The translations under genes and the position numbers were made by a program. 52,501 bases of DNA from positions 1-52,501 of the forward strand of contig CAIUPH010000110.1 in assembly GCA_903901015.1 (NCBI GenBank), read 5' to 3'. Each line of letters begins with the position of its first letter. Position 1 is the first letter of the stretch. The stretch comes from Candidatus Bathyarchaeota archaeon. GTDB lineage: Archaea > Thermoproteota > Bathyarchaeia > Bathyarchaeales > Bathycorpusculaceae. Of the stretch, positions 8,396-18,296 are shown piece after piece. The notes beneath the pieces are model-generated. The model worked only from the letters and a program-made list of their open reading frames with translations, was not told where the DNA came from and searched no databases.

Positions 8396-8827
8396 ATGGG
8401 AATTAAACTTTCAAAGTCCGATATAGCGTTCATTAAACAGTTGCCAGTTTGCCGCCTTGCAACAGCAACAGAAGAATGCGAGCCAGTTGTGAGGCCCATT
8501 TGGGCTGTTTTCGACGGCGCCAACATCTATTTTGCATCTGACCCTGACACCCCCAAACTGGAGCATATCGAAGCAAACCCGCAGGTGTCCTTGGTCTTCG
8601 ACGACTACGACGAGAAGAACTGGTCCACTATCAGGGGTATCCGTGTGCAGGGCGAAGCAGAGATTATGTTGAATGGCAAAGAATACCGTTATGCGCATGA
8701 TTTGCTTAAAGAAAAGTATCCTGAGTACAATTCGGCGGATGGCAGCTGGAAAGAGGGAGATGTGCCGATTATCAAGGTTACGCCGACAAATTTCACTAAG
8801 TGGGCTTCAGGCAAATGGCCAAAATAA
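8396..8827 (+). CDS. Pyridoxamine 5'-phosphate oxidase-like split-barrel protein
   Basis: About 143 residues with the PNPOx-like FMN-binding split barrel. The hallmark start is LPVCRLATATEECEPVVRPI, followed by WAVFDGANIYFASDPDTPKL and NPQVSLVFDDYDE. These proteins bind FMN, F420 or heme and often act on unknown substrates; real pyridoxine phosphate oxidase activity is not implied. The reading frame is open 60 bases further upstream, but the ATG at 8396 is preferred because the family begins near there and GGTGG precedes it. A terminator-like hairpin follows at once. Confidence 0.75.
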   Translation: MGIKLSKSDIAFIKQLPVCRLATATEECEPVVRPIWAVFDGANIYFASDPDTPKLEHIEANPQVSLVFDDYDEKNWSTIRGIRVQGEAEIMLNGKEYRYAHDLLKEKYPEYNSADGSWKEGDVPIIKVTPTNFTKWASGKWPK

Positions 8828-8839
8828 ACGTAGCCCAAA

Positions 8840-8864
8840 AAAGATTTTTTATTTTTAAATCTTT
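8840..8864 (+). terminator. AT-rich hairpin after the split-barrel gene
   Basis: AAAGATTT (8840-8847) pairs perfectly with AAATCTTT (8857-8864) around a T-rich loop, 13 bases after the stop codon. The T-rich loop and stem fit an archaeal intrinsic terminator, although archaeal termination depends mainly on the T run. Confidence 0.4.
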
Positions 8865-8991
8865 GAGAAAAGTTTCTTCAATTGGTTTTTTTCCGCTTTA
8901 AATTAAGTCCGTCCTGTTAACCAATGAGGACGGTTCTTTACAGAAAAGCTTATCTCCAAACTGCGACACATAGGCAGTGAAGGCTTATTGC

Positions 8992-9768
8992 ATGTCACTT
9001 GAATCGGGCAAAAAACTGGGTGCAACAGCCAGCTTAATCAACATACTCCTGCCAGTAGTGGCTATAATTGCAGTCGTAGGTTTCGTCGTATCCATAATTG
9101 CGTCAGCGGTAAGCGGAGCCGCATCGGGAACCGTGGCACCCACCATCCTTGGCATTTCCGCCGTTTTCTTTTTGCTTATAGCTGCCGTTGTCTTGGTGGC
9201 GTTGGCTGGATACATCATGTTCATGATTGCGATGCACCGCTTATCCAGGTACTACAATGAACTAGGCATCTTCAACAATGTCCTCTATGCATTCTTACTT
9301 AGTGTAATTTCATCCATCGTCGCCTTCAGCTTAGAGTTCGTCTCCCTAATTTCTACGATTTCTCGAATTTCACAATCAACCACACCAGCGTTTAGTCCCG
9401 TCTTCCCTGGTTTCTTCATCGCTTTAATCGTTTTGGGCGTTGTCTTTGGATTAGTTAACGGTTGGCTTTACATGCGCGCCTTCAACAAACTCAAGGAAAA
9501 ATCCGGAGTGGACAATTTTGGGACCGCTGGAATACTGTATTTGGTAGGCACTATTGTGCCCGTGGTCGGGTGGATAGCTTGGATTCTTGCTTATCAGGGA
9601 TTCCGCAAACTTCAACCAACCTCAAATGCCATACCGACGGTTTCCTACCCTGCGCAGCCGCCAACTAACTTTGGCGCAACACAGGCTAAACGCTTTTGCC
9701 CGAATTGTGGAGCAGAAAACCGCATAGATGCGCTCTACTGCACCCACTGCGGCAAATCGCTGCAATAA
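8992..9768 (+). CDS. DUF996-type membrane protein with C-terminal zinc ribbon
   Basis: A 258-residue membrane protein of the DUF996 type. After SLESGKKLGATASLINILLP come about five hydrophobic segments at residues 15-40, 55-80, 100-120, 140-165 and 185-205. The tail is a proline-rich linker and a double-CxxC zinc ribbon (CPNCGAENRIDALYCTHCGK). Function is unknown; the ribbon would lie in the cytoplasm. A GTG start 15 bases earlier is possible, but ATG 8992 is preferred because GTGAAGG precedes it as a ribosome binding site and the family begins this way. It is a single-gene unit. Confidence 0.75.
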   Translation: MSLESGKKLGATASLINILLPVVAIIAVVGFVVSIIASAVSGAASGTVAPTILGISAVFFLLIAAVVLVALAGYIMFMIAMHRLSRYYNELGIFNNVLYAFLLSVISSIVAFSLEFVSLISTISRISQSTTPAFSPVFPGFFIALIVLGVVFGLVNGWLYMRAFNKLKEKSGVDNFGTAGILYLVGTIVPVVGWIAWILAYQGFRKLQPTSNAIPTVSYPAQPPTNFGATQAKRFCPNCGAENRIDALYCTHCGKSLQ

Positions 9769-9832
9769 AAACCGCAGACAATCAATCAAGTAAACGTTTT
9801 TTTCGCTTCCAGACGAGTATTTCACAAAAAAT

Positions 9833-9840
9833 CTTATATC
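9833..9840 (+). promoter_or_regulatory. TATA box of the ferritin-like gene
   Basis: CTTATATC lies about 30 bases before the expected start of transcription near 9864, giving a leader of roughly 15 bases before ATG 9880. Position and sequence fit an archaeal TATA box. Confidence 0.4.
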
Positions 9841-9879
9841 TCGGTACAGTCTCCTTTTAAACAGTAAGTTGTGATTATA

Positions 9880-10860
9880 ATGGCAGTCAAAATTTCACCA
9901 GACTATATTGACCTTCTAAACAAGGCAGTCGAACGCGAAATCCAAGTTTCTCTACAATACATTTTGCAACACGCAAAAATGGAGAAACTCGTAAGAAGAA
10001 CCCTCCCCGAAAACATACTTCTCGACAAAACCACCTACGACGCAGTTGGGAAGATTCTACGGGAAATCTCCATCCAAGAAATGAAGCATGCCGCCGCAAT
10101 AATCGAGCGCATCTACTACCTTGGCGGAAAAGCCTCGACTAAATCCAGCAAAATCACCATCGGCGACAGCATAAGCGAATTCGCTAAACTCGGCGTAAAA
10201 GCAGAGGAAGAAGCCGTGACGCTCTACCGCGAAATCATCGACACCTCGGGAAAAATGGGCGATTGGGAAACCCGCGAGCTCTTCGAGAAAATCTACGGCG
10301 AAGAAGAACAGCACCTCTTCAAGTTCCAGGAATACACAAAGTTCCAGGACGAAAAAGAAGAAACAAGCAAAGTGCCTCTTCCTGAATGGCGCAAAATCTA
10401 CACCGAAGACTACTTTACACTCCTAAACAAAGCCATATCCGCTGAAATCGCAGGCATCATCCAGTACACTAACCAACATGAAAAAATGGCGCTTCTTGAA
10501 CTTCGCATGAAGAGCACGGCGCTTGAAACAATCGCGGAAACCAACAAAGCCGCAGTCGTGAGCAAAATCCTCAAAGAAACCTTCATGCAGGAAATGGATC
10601 ACCTCGAAAAAATCAGCGAACGCATCTACCTCCTCGAAGGCGAAGCCACATGGAAACCAGACCCACTGCCAGTCGTCGGCAACACCGCACAGGAATTCCT
10701 CGTCTTAGATCACGCACTCGAATCCAGCGCAATAACGCTCTACCGCCAAATCATCGCTGAAGCACTAAAACGCGGCGACACACTGACAAGACGCATGTTC
10801 GAAGACATCGTTATCCAAGAAGAAAACCACTTCTGGACATTCGACGACTTCGTAAGATAA
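9880..10860 (+). CDS. Tandem bacterioferritin/ferritin-like protein
   Basis: A 326-residue protein made of two ferritin-like four-helix bundles in one chain. Domain 1 (about residues 5-155) has the diiron pattern: E in NKAVEREIQVSLQYILQH, ExxH in EISIQEMKHAAA, then EEEAVTLYREI, and ExxH in GEEEQHLFKF. Domain 2 (about 170-326) repeats it: AISAEIAGIIQYTNQHE, ETFMQEMDHLEK, DHALESSAITLYRQ and IQEENHFWTF. Both sites appear complete. Most ferritins are single bundles of about 160 residues, so this is an internal duplication. Iron storage, or peroxide detoxification as in rubrerythrins, is likely; there is no rubredoxin domain. It has its own promoter and terminator. Confidence 0.8.
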   Translation: MAVKISPDYIDLLNKAVEREIQVSLQYILQHAKMEKLVRRTLPENILLDKTTYDAVGKILREISIQEMKHAAAIIERIYYLGGKASTKSSKITIGDSISEFAKLGVKAEEEAVTLYREIIDTSGKMGDWETRELFEKIYGEEEQHLFKFQEYTKFQDEKEETSKVPLPEWRKIYTEDYFTLLNKAISAEIAGIIQYTNQHEKMALLELRMKSTALETIAETNKAAVVSKILKETFMQEMDHLEKISERIYLLEGEATWKPDPLPVVGNTAQEFLVLDHALESSAITLYRQIIAEALKRGDTLTRRMFEDIVIQEENHFWTFDDFVR

Positions 10861-10871
10861 AAAAAACTTTC

Positions 10872-10907
10872 TTTCCCATTTTTGGGAAATATCCTTTTTC
10901 GTTTTTT
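10872..10907 (+). terminator. Hairpin plus T-run after the ferritin-like gene
   Basis: TTTCCCA (10872-10878) pairs perfectly with TGGGAAA (10883-10889) around a TTTT loop, then T-rich sequence follows (TCCTTTTTCGTTTTTTATC). It lies 12 bases after the stop codon and is a good candidate terminator. Confidence 0.55.
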
Positions 10908-11094
10908 ATCTTCATGAACTATTGGAAATGGAATTTAAGCCTATTTTTGCCGTTTTCTGGCTCCCTGCGCATTCAGAAAAGACGTTTCCGAAACCTTAAA
11001 TTCTCTTGAACTCAAAGAGTAAACATAGAAAGAGGCAAAAGAAGAAAACAGCCTCAACTGGCAATTTATCAAAAATTTTCAAACGTGAACACCA

Positions 11095-13023
11095 ATGACA
11101 GTTGAAAGCATTAATTGGATGGCGGGCGGTCCGCAGGGAAGCGGCGTTGATAGCGCAGCCAACATTTTCGGGCGTGCCTGCGGCTACGGCGGCTTGTATG
11201 TTTATGGCCGAAGAGAATACCACTCAAACATCAGAACCATGCACAGCTACTTTCTCCAGCGCATATCCAAACAACCCACGCTCGCGAACATTAGCGATGT
11301 GAATTTGCTTGCGGCTTTTGACGCGGAAACCGTGGTGCGCCACGTCGGCGAAGTCGTGAGCGGCGGCGGAGTAATCGTGGATTCACGGGACCTCGGCGTC
11401 AACGTATTGAAGGATATTTCGACTTTTAGCGAAGACTACAAAACTCAGGTTCGCGAGTTCATGACGCAAAACGACGTCGGCGAAACCATAAACGACTTCT
11501 TAACATTTGCCAAACAGAAGAACATCCAAATCTTCGCCATTCCATACATGGATTTGCTAAAGCAAATCGGCGAAAAACTCAACGTAGAAAAAGTGAGCAC
11601 GCTTGAAAAAATGATTAACGTCCTCACCATCGGCGTGTCTTTTGCGCTGTTAAAGTACGACCGAGCGTTAGTGGAGAAAGCTATCAGGGCGACTTTCCAC
11701 GAGAAAATCGCCGACATGAACGTGGTGGCTGTGGATACAACTTATGATTATGCTGAACAAAACTTCAACGTTAACAGCTTCAAGCACAAACTCGAAAAAA
11801 TGGACATAACCGAGCCGCGGATTTTCCTCACTGGAAACCAGGCGGTCGCCATGGGCAAAGTCTTGGGCGGATGCAGAGTCCAAACCTACTACCCAATCAC
11901 CCCCGCCGCGGATGAGAGCGAGTACTTGGAAGCCCATGAAATCCTCAAAACCAAAAAAGGTGGCGAAGAAGCCATAATCGTGTTGCAAACCGAAGACGAG
12001 ATTGCTGCTGTTAATTCGGCTTCGGGGGCATGTTTGGCGGGTGCGCGGGCGGCGACGAGTACGTCGGGTCCTGGCTTCTCTTTGATGGCTGAAGGGGTGG
12101 GTTGGGCAGGTAACAACGAAGTCCCACTTGTGATAACATACTATCAGCGCGGCGGACCAGCAACCGGGCAGCCCACTCGCCACTGTCAGCAGGATTTACG
12201 TTTCGCGATGCATGCGGCTCACGGGGAATTCGCGAGAATAATCCTCGCGTCAGGCGACATCGAGGAATGCTTCTTTGACGCCGCCGAAGTCCTCAATTTA
12301 GCCGAGAAATACCAGATGCCAGTCATTCACCTGCTCGACAAGGGCATGGCGAATTCATCCCAGACATACCCAGTTTTCAACTATGGCAAAGTCAAGATTG
12401 ACCGCGGCTTAATCGTGGGCGAAAAAGAGCTGGAGGGCAAAGTGTACAAGCGGTTCCAATTCACCGAGTCAGGGGTTTCGCCCCGTGCGTTTTTGGGCAC
12501 AAAGAACGGGGTGCAGTGGTGCAGCGGCGATGAACACAACGAAATGGGCAACATCAACGATGAACCCATCATCAGACGGAAAATGATGGAGAAACGCCTC
12601 AAAAAACTCGAGTTAGTCGACAGGGAAGTGCCTCTTGAGATGAAAGCGAAGTTTTTTGGCGACCAAAACGCAGAGAACATCGTGGTCAGCTGGGGCTCGC
12701 CTAAAGGCGCCATAATCGAAGCATTAAACCAGCTCAAAGAGGAAGGCTTCAGCTTAGGGTTCATTCAGGTGCGTATGATTCTTCCATTCCCCGCGGCTTA
12801 CCTCAAGGCGATGCTGGCGGGCAAGAAGCGTATAATCGACGTGGAAGATAACGCGACTGCACAGCTTGGCGGCGTAATAACTGAGCATACAGAAATCAAA
12901 CCTACCCACTACGTTCTAAAATACACGGGGCGACCCATGATGACAACAGAAGTCTACGAAGCGTTAAAAGCGGTTTTAACAGGTAAAGCCGCTGAGAAAC
13001 AGGTGCTTATGCTCGGAGCATAA
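11095..13023 (+). CDS. korA: 2-oxoacid:ferredoxin oxidoreductase, fused gamma-alpha subunit
   Basis: A 642-residue subunit joining the gamma domain (residues 1-200; GGPQGSGVDSAANIFGRACG) to the alpha domain (from about 240). The alpha domain has the YPITP motif (VQTYYPITPAAD), a known signature of this enzyme family. A C-terminal domain reads NIVVSWGSPKGAIIEALNQL and DNATAQLGG. The enzyme decarboxylates a 2-oxoacid to its acyl-CoA, passing electrons to ferredoxin; the substrate (2-oxoglutarate, pyruvate or branched) is not fixed by sequence. Gamma-alpha fusions of about 630 residues are typical of crenarchaeal enzymes. The beta subunit lies 0.95 kb downstream on the same strand, behind an opposite-strand pyrophosphatase, so it needs its own promoter. 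Confidence 0.9.
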   Translation: MTVESINWMAGGPQGSGVDSAANIFGRACGYGGLYVYGRREYHSNIRTMHSYFLQRISKQPTLANISDVNLLAAFDAETVVRHVGEVVSGGGVIVDSRDLGVNVLKDISTFSEDYKTQVREFMTQNDVGETINDFLTFAKQKNIQIFAIPYMDLLKQIGEKLNVEKVSTLEKMINVLTIGVSFALLKYDRALVEKAIRATFHEKIADMNVVAVDTTYDYAEQNFNVNSFKHKLEKMDITEPRIFLTGNQAVAMGKVLGGCRVQTYYPITPAADESEYLEAHEILKTKKGGEEAIIVLQTEDEIAAVNSASGACLAGARAATSTSGPGFSLMAEGVGWAGNNEVPLVITYYQRGGPATGQPTRHCQQDLRFAMHAAHGEFARIILASGDIEECFFDAAEVLNLAEKYQMPVIHLLDKGMANSSQTYPVFNYGKVKIDRGLIVGEKELEGKVYKRFQFTESGVSPRAFLGTKNGVQWCSGDEHNEMGNINDEPIIRRKMMEKRLKKLELVDREVPLEMKAKFFGDQNAENIVVSWGSPKGAIIEALNQLKEEGFSLGFIQVRMILPFPAAYLKAMLAGKKRIIDVEDNATAQLGGVITEHTEIKPTHYVLKYTGRPMMTTEVYEALKAVLTGKAAEKQVLMLGA

Positions 13024-13033
13024 CGCAAAGAAC

Positions 13034-13570
13034 TTAGGGCTTTTCCTTTAGCTCCCGATACTTTTCCATGGAGTACTCCACGATTTTCATTGCGTCCTGC
13101 GCGTTTTTCCAATCCCTAATTTTCACCCATTTATGCGGTTCAAGCCGCTTGTAGGTTTCAAAGAACTCTTGAATCTCAATCAAACGGTGTTTATGGACAT
13201 CTTTTATATCGTGGTACCCTTCGAAGCGGGCATCGTTGACAAGAACAGAAAGAATCTTTGCGTCCAATCCTCCTTCATCCTCGATTATTAATGCGCCAAT
13301 CACGCGGACTTTAACTATGAAACCTGCCTTCAAAGGGGCATAGCTTAGAACCATTATGTCTAAGGGGTCTTCATCGTCAAACCATGTCTGCGGAACAAAC
13401 CCGTACTCAACTGGGAACACCACTGATGAAGGAATAACCCTGTCCAGTATGAAAGCTTCCCATTTTATGTCGTACTCATACTTGTCCCGTGAACCGCTTG
13501 CAACTTCGATGACCATGTTCAAAAGTTCAGGTGGATTATCTCCAGTCGGGATGCCGCTCCAAAAATTCAT
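13034..13570 (-). CDS. ppa: Family I inorganic pyrophosphatase
   Basis: A 178-residue soluble enzyme that hydrolyses pyrophosphate and so pulls biosynthetic reactions forward. Family hallmarks are visible: VEVASGSRDKYEYD at about residue 25, EYGFVPQTWFDDEDPLDIMV at about 58-78 (metal-binding acidic residues of the DxDPxD signature), GLDAKILSV with the metal-binding Asp, and HKWVKIRDWKN near the end. Length matches the prokaryotic family. It is on the minus strand between the two oxidoreductase genes, ending 10 bases from the korA stop, which makes a convergent pair and splits korA from korB. Confidence 0.9.
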   Translation of the reverse strand: MNFWSGIPTGDNPPELLNMVIEVASGSRDKYEYDIKWEAFILDRVIPSSVVFPVEYGFVPQTWFDDEDPLDIMVLSYAPLKAGFIVKVRVIGALIIEDEGGLDAKILSVLVNDARFEGYHDIKDVHKHRLIEIQEFFETYKRLEPHKWVKIRDWKNAQDAMKIVEYSMEKYRELKEKP

Positions 13571-13868
13571 ATGTTATCAACCTTTTTTAAAACAGGGGCT
13601 GTGGGCGATTTAAGTTTTCTCAGATTCCTCTGTAACTTTCAGGGAGAGAGCAACTAGAAAAGTGTACTCTCCACACGATCAATCATTTATGGAGGCTTTT
13701 TGCAGAAATGCTTGGCGCTCATATCGCCTTTAGCTGTGACGCTCCTGCTCTCGACCGAGGTTTTCATGGTTACAGCTACCCAATTTTAATCGAGTTAGCG
13801 GCCACGTGTGTGCCAGATTCATTGTTTTAGCAATAAGTCGGTTTCTTTTGTTAACGCGTTGCGGCATG
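13571..13868. other. Divergent intergenic region between ppa and korB
   Basis: About 300 bases without a supported gene. It must carry the ppa promoter (minus strand, close to 13571-13620) and lead into the korB promoter. A short T-run follows the ppa start region; no clear operator is seen in this part. Confidence 0.3.
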
Positions 13869-13893
13869 CATAAATACTGAAAAATTATCAGTA
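13869..13893 (+). promoter_or_regulatory. korB promoter with inverted-repeat operator
   Basis: A TATA-like CATAAATA (13868-13875) is followed directly by the inverted repeat TACTGA (13875-13880) / TCAGTA (13888-13893), with 7 bases between. A site just downstream of the TATA box would block RNA polymerase, as in many archaeal repressors. It may let korB be regulated apart from korA. A leader of about 70 bases would precede the TTG start. Confidence 0.4.
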
Positions 13894-13953
13894 ATTAATC
13901 AGAAAACTACTTCTTCACGAGGAACAGACAGTGCAAATTACAACTAATTCTAA

Positions 13954-14930
<977 letters not shown>

Positions 14931-14931
<1 letters not shown>

Positions 14932-14970
14932 CGTTTCCCTTTTGAGAAACGTAAGGAGCTTCTCCTTTCT
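14931..14970 (+). terminator. Double-hairpin terminator after korB
   Basis: Two perfect stems in a row: ACGTTTC (14931-14937) / GAAACGT (14946-14952) and AAGGAG (14953-14958) / CTCCTT (14962-14967), with a short T stretch after. It begins at the korB stop codon and so fits a terminator, either for korB or shared with the convergent cupin gene. Confidence 0.5.
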
Positions 14971-15033
14971 CCTCAAAATACAATTAGTCAGTTCAGGTTA
15001 TAAAGCGGTATTTCCGCAGTCGACATATATCGC

Positions 15034-15495
15034 TCAGGGCACTTCTGGTTCATCGTCAAAATAGCATTCCTGGGTGAATCTTGGCGTGCAGACACAATAG
15101 AACACAAGGTCGGTTTTGCCCGTGTTGGTTATTTTCTGCGATGCCCCAACTGGAATCACGATGACATCGCCAGCGCTAACAATAGTGGGTTTTGAACCGC
15201 CAAAAGCCACCATGCCCTCACCCGAGGTTATAATGTAGATTTCCTGGATTTTCTTGAGATGATGCGCCTTGGTTGTGACGCCTGGTTTCACGGTGGCGCG
15301 GGCTACTGAAACGTCTTTGTCGCTGAAGTTCTCGGCGATGTAGCAGTGTTCGGGGGTTAAGTACTCGTTTGGACTGTTGGCTTTCACGATTTTTGGCTGC
15401 AAAGTTTCACCGATTATTGGTTGGTTTAGTAAGATAAAAGGTAACTGTTGAGTATAGTGGTTTTTAATTATAGTGTTTTCGCAAGCCTTAACCAA
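15034..15495 (-). CDS. Cupin-domain protein
   Basis: A 153-residue single-domain cupin. Motif 1 is visible as VKPGVTTKAHHLKKIQEIYIITSGEGMV (about residues 69-96), with the HH and E that would hold a metal. Motif 2 is AGDVIVIPVGASQKITNTGKT, where the usual histidine is replaced by Gln, so the metal site may be incomplete. The first 35 residues may be a wrong extension because the start is not fixed by a ribosome site. The substrate is unknown. It is a single gene convergent with korB and divergent from nrdR. Confidence 0.7.
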   Translation of the reverse strand: MVKACENTIIKNHYTQQLPFILLNQPIIGETLQPKIVKANSPNEYLTPEHCYIAENFSDKDVSVARATVKPGVTTKAHHLKKIQEIYIITSGEGMVAFGGSKPTIVSAGDVIVIPVGASQKITNTGKTDLVFYCVCTPRFTQECYFDDEPEVP

Positions 15496-15630
15496 AGATG
15501 TATCTGCTTGAAAACGGGTTTTTTGGCGGATTGGGGCTTGTTCGTGTTTTTTTTATTTGTGGTTTTCTGTTTATTGTTCATGGAGTTTTGTGTGGGTTTG
15601 TTGGTTGTTTTGCATGTTTGATGTTGAATC

Positions 15631-15690
15631 AGCTTATATATGCGCTAAATGTAGTGTGTACAATAGCTCTCAAACACTATACAATTAACA
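15631..15690 (+). promoter_or_regulatory. nrdRDG promoter with candidate NrdR box
   Basis: A TATA box TTATATAT (15634-15641) places transcription start near 15665. Just downstream, TAGTGT (15652-15657) and ACACTA (15674-15679) form a perfect inverted repeat; extended halves TGTAGTGT and ACACTATA match at 7 of 8 places. The ACACTA half recalls the bacterial NrdR-box core. The location would allow repression of the nrd operon by its own product. Confidence 0.5.
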
Positions 15691-15708
15691 AAGCAAGAGA
15701 ATGTAAAA

Positions 15709-16158
15709 ATGAGATGTCCCTACTGCAACTCCGAAAATTCAAAAACCCTCGAAACACGCGACTCCCCAGAAAATACCACACGCAGACGCAGGGAATGCAT
15801 CAACTGCGGCAAACGCTACACCACCTACGAATACCTCGAAATCGTCGAGCTCATGGTTAGAAAAAAAGACGGCCAACTCCAACGCTTCGACGTCAACAAA
15901 ATAATCCGCGGATTACAGAAAGCATGCGAAAAACGACCCGTAGACATGATCCAAATCAACGAGTTAGCAGAGAAAGTACGTCAAGACCTCATGCTTAAAG
16001 GCACCGAGGAAGTTGCATCAGGAGAAATCGGCGACTTAATCATGAAGTACCTAAAGAACGTGGACCGCATCGCATACATTCGGTTTGCTTCAGTTTACAA
16101 ACAGTTTGAAGAACCTGAAGATTTCAGGCGATTACTCATAGAAGTGAAGAAACAATGA
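15709..16158 (+). CDS. nrdR: NrdR-type regulator of ribonucleotide reductase
   Basis: A 149-residue protein with the full NrdR layout. An N-terminal zinc ribbon (MRCPYCNSENSKTLETRDS with a second pair CINCGKRYTT) is followed by the RRR-containing bridge and an ATP cone (about residues 45-135: VRKKDGQLQRFDVNKIIRGL). NrdR senses ATP/dATP and represses ribonucleotide reductase genes. Length matches the bacterial family. It overlaps nrdD by four bases (ATGA), so both are made together. NrdR is widespread in bacteria and less usual in archaea, which makes transfer plausible. Confidence 0.9.
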   Translation: MRCPYCNSENSKTLETRDSPENTTRRRRECINCGKRYTTYEYLEIVELMVRKKDGQLQRFDVNKIIRGLQKACEKRPVDMIQINELAEKVRQDLMLKGTEEVASGEIGDLIMKYLKNVDRIAYIRFASVYKQFEEPEDFRRLLIEVKKQ

Positions 16159-18281
16159 AGTTTGTCCTAAAACGTGATAGTAAATTAGAACCCTTCGATC
16201 AAGAACGTATTACAACTGCCATCTGGAAAGCTGCTAAAGCAGTAGGTGGAAAAGACAAGGAACAGGCTAAACGCGTCAGCGACGAAGTCGTAGCATTACT
16301 CAACAAGCAATACGGCGAAGACGGCGTGCCCACAGTTGAGGAAGTCCAGGACCTTGTTGAAAAACGCTTAATCGAAAACGGCCACGCCTCCACCGCAAAA
16401 GCCTACATTCTCTACCGCAAACAACACACCGACATGCGTGAGTTAGCGGCGCTTTTGAGTTCTTCAGATATGGTTGACCAGTACCTTGAGGTTGAGGATT
16501 GGCGAGTAAAAGAAAACAGCAACATGAGCTATTCACTCCAGGGACTCAACAATTACCTCTCATCCACAGTCATAGCCAAGTACTGGATAGCCCGCATCTA
16601 CCCAGAAAAAATTGCGGAAGCCCACTTCTCAGGCGACCTGCACATTCACGACCTTGGTGTTCTGGGGCCTTACTGTGTCGGTTGGGACGTAAGTGACCTG
16701 TTGCTCTCAGGCTTTGGCGGAGTATCGGGTAAAATCGAGAGTAAACCAGCAAAGCACTTCCGAACTGCACTTGGGCAAGTCGTTAACTTCTTCTACACCT
16801 TGCAGGGTGAAGCAGCAGGTGCACAAGCGTTTAGCAACTTTGACACATACCTTGCCCCCTTCATACGCTACGACCACTTAAACCAGAAAGACGTAGAGCA
16901 GGCGCTGCAGGAATTCTTCTTCAACATGAACGTGCCAACCCGCGTGGGTTTCCAAACACCGTTCACCAACTTAACCTTGGATTTGACTGTTCCAGACTTC
17001 ATGAAGAACGAAGCCGTGCTCTACAACGGCAAAGTTACCCAAGACACCTATGGCGATATGACTAAGGAAATGGAGATGTTCAACTTAGCCTTCGCCGAGG
17101 GCATGCGTCAGGGCGATTCAAAGGGCAGAGTCTTCACTTTCCCAATTCCAACCTACAACATCACCAAAGACTTCGATTGGGACTCACCAGTTTCGCAGGC
17201 AATCTTTGAAGTAACCGCAAAATATGGTGTGCCATACTTCTCGAACTTCGTTAACAGCGACATGAAACCTGAAGACGTACGCAGCATGTGCTGCCGCCTA
17301 CGCATAGACAACCGTGAACTGCGCAAGCGAGGAGGAGGATTCTTCGGCGCCAACCCATTAACAGGAAGCATCGGCGTAGTCACCCTCAACATTCCAAGAA
17401 TCGGCTACCTATCCAAAGACGAAGACGAATTCTTCGAGCGACTCGAAGGCTTAATGGAAACAGCCAAACAAAGCCTCGAAATCAAACGTAAAGTGCTCGA
17501 ATCCTTCACGGACAACGGATTGTACCCGTATTCAAAGCGTTATCTGCGCCACGTTAAAGAAGGCTACGGCAAATTCTGGAAAAACCACTTCTCAACAATC
17601 GGCATAGTCGGCGTGAACGAGGCAATCATAAACCTGCTGGGACAAAACATTGCATCTAAAGATGGGCAAGCGTTCGCCATAAAAATGCTCACGTTCATGC
17701 GCAAACGCCTAGCAGACTACCAAGAGGAAAACGACTGCATATACAATCTTGAAGCCACACCCGCAGAAGGCACCTCGTATCGTCTTGCACGCATAGACAA
17801 ACGCCGCTACAAAGACATAATCTTCGCCAACCAGAAACAAATCGTTGAAAACCACGCTGAACCATTCTACACCAACTCCTCACAGCTGCCAGTAGACTTC
17901 TCAGGTGACCTCTTCGATGCACTCGAACACCAAGAAACCCTTCAGTCACTCTACACTGGAGGCACCGTGTTCCACATATTCCTTGGTGAACGTGTGAACT
18001 CGTGGAAATCAGCCGCTGAACTAATCAAGAAAGTCGCGTGGAACTCAAAGCTTCCTTACTTCACATTGACACCCACGTTTAGCATCTGCCCAACCCACGG
18101 CTACACAAACGGAGAACACAAACAATGCCCAGTCTGCGAATCAAACTGCGAAGTCTACTCGCGAGTCGTCGGCTACCTGCGCCCAGTTGACCAATGGAAC
18201 GATGGCAAACAAGCAGAGTTCGCCATGCGCAAAACCTTCGACCGCTCAACCATCGTTTCTTCGGCACCGACAACGGTTTAG
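16155..18281 (+). CDS. nrdD: Anaerobic (class III) ribonucleoside-triphosphate reductase
   Basis: A 708-residue glycyl-radical enzyme making deoxyribonucleotides without oxygen. Residues 1-95 are an ATP cone (MKFVLKRDSKLEPFDQERI), the allosteric site. The barrel core includes HIHDLGVLGPYCVGWD and NVPTRVGFQTPFTNL. Substrate-site cysteines are likely in VRSMCCRLRIDN. The C-terminus has the zinc site CPTH, CPVCESNC and the glycyl-radical segment SRVVGYLRPVDQWNDGKQAE, where the Gly carries the radical. Only the N-terminal cone and core are needed for catalysis with the NrdG activase. The middle gene of nrdR-nrdD-nrdG; intact by eye. Confidence 0.93.
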   Translation: MKFVLKRDSKLEPFDQERITTAIWKAAKAVGGKDKEQAKRVSDEVVALLNKQYGEDGVPTVEEVQDLVEKRLIENGHASTAKAYILYRKQHTDMRELAALLSSSDMVDQYLEVEDWRVKENSNMSYSLQGLNNYLSSTVIAKYWIARIYPEKIAEAHFSGDLHIHDLGVLGPYCVGWDVSDLLLSGFGGVSGKIESKPAKHFRTALGQVVNFFYTLQGEAAGAQAFSNFDTYLAPFIRYDHLNQKDVEQALQEFFFNMNVPTRVGFQTPFTNLTLDLTVPDFMKNEAVLYNGKVTQDTYGDMTKEMEMFNLAFAEGMRQGDSKGRVFTFPIPTYNITKDFDWDSPVSQAIFEVTAKYGVPYFSNFVNSDMKPEDVRSMCCRLRIDNRELRKRGGGFFGANPLTGSIGVVTLNIPRIGYLSKDEDEFFERLEGLMETAKQSLEIKRKVLESFTDNGLYPYSKRYLRHVKEGYGKFWKNHFSTIGIVGVNEAIINLLGQNIASKDGQAFAIKMLTFMRKRLADYQEENDCIYNLEATPAEGTSYRLARIDKRRYKDIIFANQKQIVENHAEPFYTNSSQLPVDFSGDLFDALEHQETLQSLYTGGTVFHIFLGERVNSWKSAAELIKKVAWNSKLPYFTLTPTFSICPTHGYTNGEHKQCPVCESNCEVYSRVVGYLRPVDQWNDGKQAEFAMRKTFDRSTIVSSAPTTV

Positions 18282-18296
18282 GAGAAAACGCCAGAA

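Noticed and set aside
15498-15860. A 120-codon plus-strand frame overlapping nrdR
   Set aside because: It is out of frame with the clear NrdR gene and runs through its promoter.
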